DNA of 64,000 bases. Origin: Anadara kagoshimensis (taxonomy: Eukaryota; Mollusca; Bivalvia; Arcoida; Arcidae). Within the stretch, counting starts at the first letter, position 1. Each line of letters starts with the position of its first letter. The stretch covers positions 12,116,791 through 12,180,790 of the forward strand of contig CM037872.1 in the NCBI GenBank assembly GCA_021292105.1, read 5' to 3'. Below, in pieces: positions 10,264 through 19,506 of this stretch. The notes under the pieces were generated by a model. It searched no databases. It was given only the letters and a program-made list of their open reading frames with translations, and had not been told where the DNA came from. A program made the position numbers and the translations under genes.

Positions 10264-13200
10264 GTATGATGGGTTTTTGTCTTTCTATTCTTCTGATTTC
10301 AACATCTTAAAAAATATTGCTATTTTCACAATTTTGTTCTGATGAGGTTTATTCCGAAACGCCCCCCCCCCTAGTGCTGCAAAATCAAACAAGGTTAGTA
10401 ATAATTAAAGCAACCCTAAAAACACTAATGGCTAAACGTAATATAAGTTGAAAACATTATATTTAACGTGTGTTGTTTTACCAATTCGGAAAAAAAATTA
10501 AATATGGCTCAGAAACCATTTAGATTTCCATCCCCGATTTAATTTTAGTGGTATCTAGTCAGTCATTCAACCACAAACATACGGCCAATTTTCAAACACA
10601 ATCCCAAAAGCAAAGTAAAAAGTTTAACTTTCACCAGGAAAGTAAGACTGGGTGACCTGTATTGGTAAACACCTCCGGTCTGGCTAGCTACATTAATTGT
10701 GAAATCAAACTTGAGAATGAAAGACACATAATACTCAAATATATCCAGTATAATATTGAATGCAGACATCGATCATTCTTTTATACTTTGTACAACGAAG
10801 CAGGCTGCTTGCAAATAAATCGTTGACTCAGGGATATTGCAAGCCTAGGCTTATCAAGGCCCTCAAAAAGTTTTATGGCCGTCATCACAGTATTGTTGAT
10901 AAGTTTGATGTCTCTGTGTCCAGGATTGCCCTGGATATATTTGATGACTCATAGTTCCATGTTCCTTTCACACAATTTTGATTACACACGTGGCGGGTGT
11001 AGCTAGCTAAACAGGAGGTGCTTACCCTTCCGGAGCACCCAGCCTCACTTCCCTGGTGGAAGTTTACGTGTCTAACCTAACTTGTCAGTTCCAAAGTTTT
11101 TACTTTGCTTTTGAATTGTGATTCGGACATGGGTCAGTATGTTTGTTTTGGATACACTGTCATAATAACTTTTTTCTTTTAACCTTTTCAGTACTTTGAT
11201 AAGCTAAGACATAGAGTATCCTTAAATCATTTGCAAGAATACAGTAAACGTATACTAATTTTCGCTAATTTTGCGGTCGTTTGTTTTGCGCGAAAATTGA
11301 TTAAGAGCGGAATTTATATTATGCTTATTGTGTTATAGTGCATATTCCAAAAACGCAAAAATTTAACAACGCAGATATGTCTAAATTTCCTATACCGAAA
11401 AAATAAATACACGCGAAATTAAATACGTTTATAGTATTTGGTTACAGCTCTTTTTCTTCAGCGATATATTTCGGCGCTTTGTCTAGTTGTTCTCTGCACC
11501 ACATTGCCGGCTATTTCAAACAAAACTATGATCATTCTTAAAACAAATACTTACAGGTCCTGTTGTAGGCGTGTTAGAACGGAAATTTGGATGTAGGATG
11601 GTAGCAGTTTTAGGATCGATAACCATAGCAACCGGAATGTTTGTGAGTGGATTTGTGCCATCTTTTCACCTTCTCTACCTAACATATGGTATAATCTGTG
11701 GTGAGTAGCTATTTTGGGATCTACGGCTTATGCTGTATTTGTTTCACAACTAATATAGTGTAATATAGTAGCGTTTTGTCCCACTACGTGAACTTTAAAT
11801 AACGAAGCATGCAGCTTAATTTGACTTGGGTATGTTGCAAGGCAAGACTTATGTGCTTGGATACTCCGGAAGGGTAAGCACCTGTTTGGCTAGGTACATT
11901 CGCCAAACATATCTATGGTAATTTTGGATATAGTTTCCGTAGGGTATCAATTGTGAAACAAAAACACCATTAGCAGGAAAAGCAAATTGTTAGAAAAGGA
12001 CAGTTGACAATAGAAAAATTAATGTCATCACGTTTGTCATACAGCTTCAAATGTAGAATTTCGTGGTCAACATAATTAAGTTATAGATTTAAATATGACT
12101 TGAGGAATCAGATGCATCTTTTGTGTCAACCTCGCTAGGATAGATGAAATTGACATTATCCAAATATAGGATTATTAAATCCTAGCTTACTAAAAGTTTT
12201 AATTTTTCAGCCCTAGACGGCCGTTTCGAATTACAAATTTTCATCAGTAATGCTTGGACCAAATTTATGAAACTAAAATTGTTTTTTAGATGTTGGGCGT
12301 CTAAACATACGAGGGAAGGTCAAAAAGTTCATAGAATGGGGTATATATTGTCGCAACAAATCCATACATTTTATTATTATTTTACAATATAGTCCCCATT
12401 TACCCCAATGCACTTGGTCCACTTTTCTTTGAGACTGTCTATACCTTTGAAATAGAAGTCTTCGGTTTGGTCCTGAAACCATGCCTCTGTGGCAGCCTTA
12501 AGTCCATCATCATCAGGAAATCTGATTCCCCGTAAATGGGATTTCAAATTTCTAAATAGGAAATAATCACTGGGTGCCAACTCGGGACTGTAGAGTGGGT
12601 GATTCAGTTGTTTGAAATTGCATTCACGAATCGCTGCTTGTGCAATCCTTGACTTGTGCACAGGAGCATTGTCGTGAAGAAGCAATACCCCTCGGCTCAA
12701 CTTTCCCCTCCTTTTTAATTTAATAGCAATTTTCAGCTGCTTCATTAGATCAGCATGGTAAGCCCCAGTGAAATTTTCCAGCAGGTTTAAAATTGATTAA
12801 CAGAACATCCTTAGAATCCCAAAACACAGTGGCCATGACTTTGCCAGCTGATGGTTGGGTTTTGAATTTCCTTGGTGGGAGTGAGCCAGGTTGCTTCCAT
12901 TGCATGGACTTTTTTTGGTTTCTGGGTCCCAATGATGAATCCATGTTTTATCACCAGATACTAAACGTAAATGGAAGCTCTCTGGGTTATCATTATAAAT
13001 GCCAAGAAGCTCCCGACTTGACTGGAGTCTTTGGAAGCGATCTTGCACATTAAGGTTTCTGGGGACCCATCTTGCGGATACTTTTGACATCCCAAGATGC
13101 TCGTGGATAACCGTGTACATACTAGCTATGTCATCAATCCTAATTCGACGATCATTCATGATGAGAGTCTCCACAGACATGACAATTTCCAATACACCTC

Positions 13201-16200
13201 GGCCATTCGCCGATGAATTTCTTTGGCATTTGATTCCTCTACTGTCAGGAACTTTATTACTGCCCTAAACTCAACATTTTGATTTTCCATCATTTCTTGG
13301 TGGTCACCAACTTTGAATGCTTTTGAGAAATACACAAATATGTTGTGACAAATAAACATGATTTGTTTAAAATGGCGGAATGTTGTGTTGTCTAAATAAG
13401 TAAAGAAAATGTGTGTTACAATTGGCTGAATACGCTTTTCTGTGAACTTTCTGACTTCCTCTCGTAAAACTTAAGTTGATGGATTGAAAGTAGTATTCAT
13501 GGACAGAATCAGTCTATTTGTAGTTCTGGGTCGTATACCATTAAATTGTGGTTCAAACCAAGTAGAGTAAGACTATTCTAAACATGTTTTAAGGAATTTG
13601 TTTAATTTATTTTTAAAGGTCAATAGGTCATTTTTGAAAAAAGCTATTTCATGATTTGGACCTCTCTTTACAATTTCACAAAGTCTGTGACTTTAAATTT
13701 ACAACAATTTTCAAAACTGTTTGTAGAAATACAGTAAAACCTCGTTATAATGCCCCTCGATAGCTTTGCCACCTCGCTTATTGCCACACTATTTTGAAGT
13801 CCCAAAATCCATTTTGTTTATGTTTTTCTTTATACACTTCCCCCAATTTATCGCCAAACCCCTTTATAACGCTAAAATTTGACTGAACAAATGGTGGCTA
13901 TGAATCGAGGTTTTACAGTGTATTAAATTATGTTCTGTTTAAAGGTATTGGCTTCGGTTTATGTTTGTTGGCTGCTAATGTTGTGGTGCCGCTAAACTTT
14001 GATAAATGGTTGGCATTGGCAACGGCTTTCGCTTCATCTGGTGGAGCTGTTGGAACGATAACTCTACCAGTGATTACCAGGTATTTACTGCATGAATACG
14101 GTTGGAGAGGAACATTTGTATTACTAGGTGGTATTGCACTACAAGGAGTATTGTTTGGATCAATGCTGATGTCACCGAGAGGTAAATATTGTAGATATAT
14201 AGACTTTTAATGAAGTGGACATAAGGATTTATCAACTTCAAAACGATGTTTATGTTTATTATACTGAAAATGATATATTTATTAAACATAATGTTCGGCT
14301 TAAAATGATCAGTAAATTTACATTCAGTGTGGTAACAAAATGAGGATTACAATGGGCATTTGCACTTGTAAAAATGTTACAGATTTATCCGAGTAGCGGG
14401 GAAATATATTTCTTATTAAGAGACTACAACATTGCTATATTGATAATTTTCGGGTCACTTTGAACTGGTGTTATTTCCCTTACTATGTTTTTATTCTATC
14501 AAAAACAAACATACTTATCGATGTCCTAATCACAATCCAGAAGCAAAGTAAAAACTTTTTTGAAAAAATAATACGGCGACGTTCAACAGGATTCAAACAT
14601 TCATTTGTACTAGTTTTGGTAACAATTTATCACATAAACTTTACTTGCCTTTGTTGAGCTATGTACTAAACAAAACATTTTGGGGTGACACACATATATA
14701 TAGGGGTGACACACATATATATAGGGGTCCGGAAACGGTAATATTTGCCGGACATGTCCGATAAACATTTATTTTGACCGACGTGAAAAATCATCAGTCG
14801 GACATTTTTTGTTTTCGGACATTTTCAATTTTACAACAGGAATGTTAAACGGATAAATCAGTTTTCGGTCCGACAAAAGTTAACTACCGCTAGGCCGTCT
14901 GTCGGTCTTTTAAACTCTAAGTATATTGTCCTTACCACATGTTTACCTATCAACTTATATAAAACAGTACAGTATTAAGATCTAATAATTAGGTGATTGT
15001 TTATTAATCAAAAAATACCTGCGGACTTAAGTAGTCGCGTGTCTATTCCTTTTGTTTCCCAGTCAGAATCACCATATTTTTTTTAAACGTGTTTGTTTAA
15101 TAATACGTGCATGGTTGTTGATTACCTACCTACCTATCCTCTTCGCTCCTAGTGGAGCATAAGGCGAGGCACAGATCTCTCCACTTCGTCCTATTTGAGG
15201 CTTCGTTCTCTGCCGTTCTCCAACTTGGCCAGCCCATATCGTTTCTTTCTTTCTGTTGTTCTTTGCCAGGTCTCTCTTGATCTTCCTCTCTTTCTTTTTC
15301 CTTCTGGAGCCCAGGTCAATGCATTTTTTCATTTTCATAGTTTCCTTTTCTTAATATATGCCCTATATATCTCCATCGCTTTGATTTTATTATGTTTTCT
15401 ACTGATGTTGTTTGCGTTCTTTCTGTTAGGTGTTCATTTGTTACTTTATTCGTCAAAAGATCTTCATTATTCCTCTTAAGCATCTGTTCTGGAATGTTTC
15501 TAGCTCCTTTATATCTACTTTTGTTATTTTCTAACACTCGGCTCCATAAATGGGGTGCTTGCCATTCAATACCCTGTTCTACTATGTTCCTTAAGATGAA
15601 TATCTGGTCTGTTGTTCTTCGTTCTGACCTAAATCCTGCCTGTTCCTTCCTTAGGTCTTTATCAATGCCTTCTTTGATTCTGTTAATTATGATCTGGCCT
15701 AATATTTTACTTGGTATCGATAACAGTGTTATCCCCCTCCAATTTGAGCATACTATTGGGTCTCCTTTCTTCGGTATGGCGGTTAGTAATTCTTTAGACC
15801 AATCCTTTGGTGTAATGTCCTCTTGCCATATTTTGTCAAAGAGTGTTTTTAGCCATTTGACTGATGTTGGTGTGTCGGCTTTAAGCATCTCCGCAGTGAT
15901 GTTATCTATGCCTGGGGTCTTGTTGTTTTGTAGCCTTTGTATTGCTTTGATGATCTCTTTTTCATCTATTTCCTCTACATTTATGTTTTCATTTGCTCTG
16001 CTGTTCTCTATTCCGGCTAACCTCCTGGGTGGATCTCGATTAAGAATTTCGGAAAAGTGTTCTTTCCATCTCCTTTGTTTTTCAGAGTCTTTTGTTATTA
16101 CTTTTCCATTTTTGTCACGTATCACACTATTGGTATTTTTGAATTTACCACTGATGTTTTTTTTGGTTGTTGATTACGGAAGCCATAACGAGTGTCAGTC

Positions 16201-19200
16201 AAGGGTGACGGTTTCTTATGAAAGAAGTACCACGCGGGGTGTTGAAAATTACCCACTACGAGCTTCGTAACTGTTTCTGTATTAATAAAAAAAGAAACGC
16301 AATTTAATTTTATTTTAATAAAAGTTTGGCATAAATATCTATCATTCCACATAAATATATTGGAACCTCGCCAAGCCGTTCCCGTTATATCGTGATTCGT
16401 TATACCTGAATTCCTATTTAGAATCTAATTACAATTCGTGTATCTTCAGAATACGAAAATTCACGATTGACGGTAAACAATATGGCGGACGTGCAATATC
16501 AAGCATCGTGGACTGTAACGCATATTCATAATAACAGCATATTGCGGAAGCTTAGAAAAGCAGTAAACGTACACTGATTTAAATCAGCAATCGCGGTAGC
16601 TCAAAAAATCTGATTGGTTTGACAACATAATCCACATGCACGCACAACCCTGTTCCGATGACTAGTTTTCTCATAAAACTCCCTGTACTTGTCTTAAAGG
16701 TATTCACAAAAAACCCAATTGGTATAAAAAAGAGAAAAAATGTATCGTTATTGTTTCCTCAAGATAAAAATCTTGCATCCTTCATGAAACAAAATCATAT
16801 TTATTATCTTTTCATTTTATATGACAGTACATAAACAGACGCCGTCAGTCGTACAATCGTCACAACAGACCAATTCCAATTTGAAAAAGAACGTAGTAGC
16901 TATTTGTGCTGATGGAAGATATTTACTGTATCTTGTATCGAGTTTCTTTGTATCAATGGTATATTTCACAATATATGTCATCCTGCCAGATGCAGCAAAA
17001 GAAAATGGCATTTCAGCAGATAATGCAGTCGTGTTGATAACCATTTCCGGTATATCTGGTGAGTAAATACTTTTATAGTCGTATACTGTAAACGTCTTTA
17101 ATTTGACGTGTATTTATTTTCAGGGTATAGGAAATTTAGACATATCCACGTTTTGGAAATATGCACTATAAGCATAATGTAATTTTCGCTTGATATTAAT
17201 TTTAAGAGAAAAACAACCGACCGCAAAATAAGTGAAAATTAGTACATCTCGAAAATACGTTCACAGTATTTAATCAAACACGATCATATATCCATGTCAC
17301 AATCACATTTCGAATATACCCACCTTATATGAATGACGTAAGTATCCTTTAAGATAAAAAAAAACGTGTAGCAGTTTATACAACCAGCAGTACGAAAACA
17401 AGAGCACCACTGAGCTGGGTAATATACGCACCTCAATTGCTAAATGCAACCACAAAAAATGAACCACAAGATTTGAGAAACTGGATACAAATTAAAGAAC
17501 CATAACTACAATTTTCGGAAAGTTTAGACGCTTTTTATATGCTAAATATTATTGCTTTCTTGTGAAACCAACCCAAATTTGAAAATCATTAATAAAAAAA
17601 GCATGTTTGCATTTTCTACATTATTTCTTTATTTGGAACTCAAAGGACTATAATAAGTCCTTAGCAATTTCATGCAGCATTTTGTTGTACGCTATGCATA
17701 TCTTCATATCATCTCGATTACACATGCCAAATTTCAAAACAGTTTGACAATTTGTACCCACAGGAAAATTTAAAAAAAAAAGATATCTAGATACAAAGAA
17801 CCAAGAAACATATCTCCAATTCTGCCAACAATTGAAACGCGATATATATGTTGAAATGAATTACATGAAAATTAAAAAAAGTTTTTGCATTTTCTACACT
17901 GTGTCTTTTTGGCACTCAAAGGGCAATAACTCCTGTAAATTGTCACGCAGCTAGATACACGTGTCTTTTATAAAATAATTTTATCTGTTTCCTCACAGTA
18001 TGTTAGACAAGAACATGAATGTCTCTGTGTCCAGGATTGCGCTGGATATATTTGACGTTCCATAATTCTATGTTCCATTTATTTTCAATTTGATTACACA
18101 CATAAAGCGTGTAGCTAGCCTAAAAGGAAGTGCTTATCCTTCCGGTACACTCTGTCTTAAGTAACTTGTGAAATTCCGATATTTAACGAAAAATTTCAGT
18201 CAGTTTTCAAACTTTGTTTTTTGCATGATTTGTACATGGACAGGTATATTTTTATTTTTTATTTTTACTTTATTTATCATGGTTTCAAGATGGACTGGTA
18301 TGTCTGTTTTTTTAAATAAATTAATAGTTTGCTGAAATGTTATCTTATGACGCCATAATTGGTACATGTTCTATTTTTTAAGGATTAATTGGAAGGATTT
18401 TGATAGGCATGTTGGCTGATTTAAAATGTGTAAATAAATGTATTTTAAATGGGATAATAATTGCTCTTGGTGGATTAGCAACTTTTGGCTGTCCTTTAAT
18501 GGATACATTCGAGCTGTTTGTGGGATACGCAATATATCTAGGAATATTTCTTGGTAAGATATTATACATATAACAACATAGTAAAATTAAGAGATAATCA
18601 ACATTTATCCGTGGTATATCGTCGAATAATACACAGACTGGAGTTCACATGCGGAAGAATATATCACGAGGTGGCTATGCCGCGATATACCATGGGTAGA
18701 TTGTTGATAATTTTAATTCTAACATGATTTGAATAAAAAAAAGATTAAAATAAACATTGCTAACTCTTTCTTTGGAAGTACATTTTACTATATATTTGCA
18801 AAAAGGTCCTTTTAACCAAATTGGCTGTTGACATTACCTTCATAGACATAAATAATTTTGTTAATGAAAATTACGTCACAATCATTATTTGCGATATATA
18901 GCATGACGTCATAAGATGATCAAGAGTACAACATTTAAACGGAACAGCCATGGGCTTATCGTTGGACTGGCACTTTTTATGTTTCATATGAAGGAGAACG
19001 CGGGTCATGTTATATAGACTTCCCTGGCGGAAGGTAACTTGGCGTGGAATTTTTTTAATTTTTCACTTTGCTTTTGCAATTGTGATTCAGGAATAAAGTG
19101 GTATTTTAGTTTCGAATTTTGGTAGATGTTTTGCGTATGTTAATGTGGAATTAATTTCATTATAAAATGAACACAAATGTAAACTAACATGGGGTGATGT

Positions 19201-19455
19201 GTCGCAAACTAAATTTAGGGACATAGGTCAAGAGTCAATGATTCAATGACAAAATCTGTATGTGATATAAGCATCACTGACAATTATAGTTTATTCTGTA
19301 ATAGGTACCTTTGCGTTTCTCCAAGGCGTGATACTCGCTGATATTGTCGGTAAAGATCGTGTAAGCATCGCATATGGGTTTTTCTCCTGCGCTAGTGGAA
19401 TTTCAGTTTCATTTGGAGTCCCTTTGGCAGGTAGGTGTCTTATAATGGATTAAAG

Positions 19456-19506
<51 letters not shown>

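Larger units (their letters stand above)
11701..13944 (+). other. Transporter intron 2, with mariner and pogo-like MITE
   Basis: Contains a reverse family A fragment (about 11850-11975), a fragment shared with about 62690-62750 (CAGTAATGCTTGGACCAAAT, about 12200-12270), the dead mariner (12308-13466) and a MITE ending close to the acceptor. Annotated separately below. Confidence 0.75.
14182..16827 (+). other. Transporter intron 3, with LINE insertion
   Basis: Contains a reverse family A fragment (about 14498-14560), a direct duplication of GGGGTGACACACATATATAT (14682 and 14703), a GGACAT-rich repeat at about 14725-14900 and the LINE at 15126-16164. No extra exon is seen. Confidence 0.7.

Noticed and set aside
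15392-16270. Long plus-strand frame of 292 codons
   Set aside because: It is the antisense of the LINE reverse-transcriptase frame on the minus strand, which shows recognisable RT motifs.
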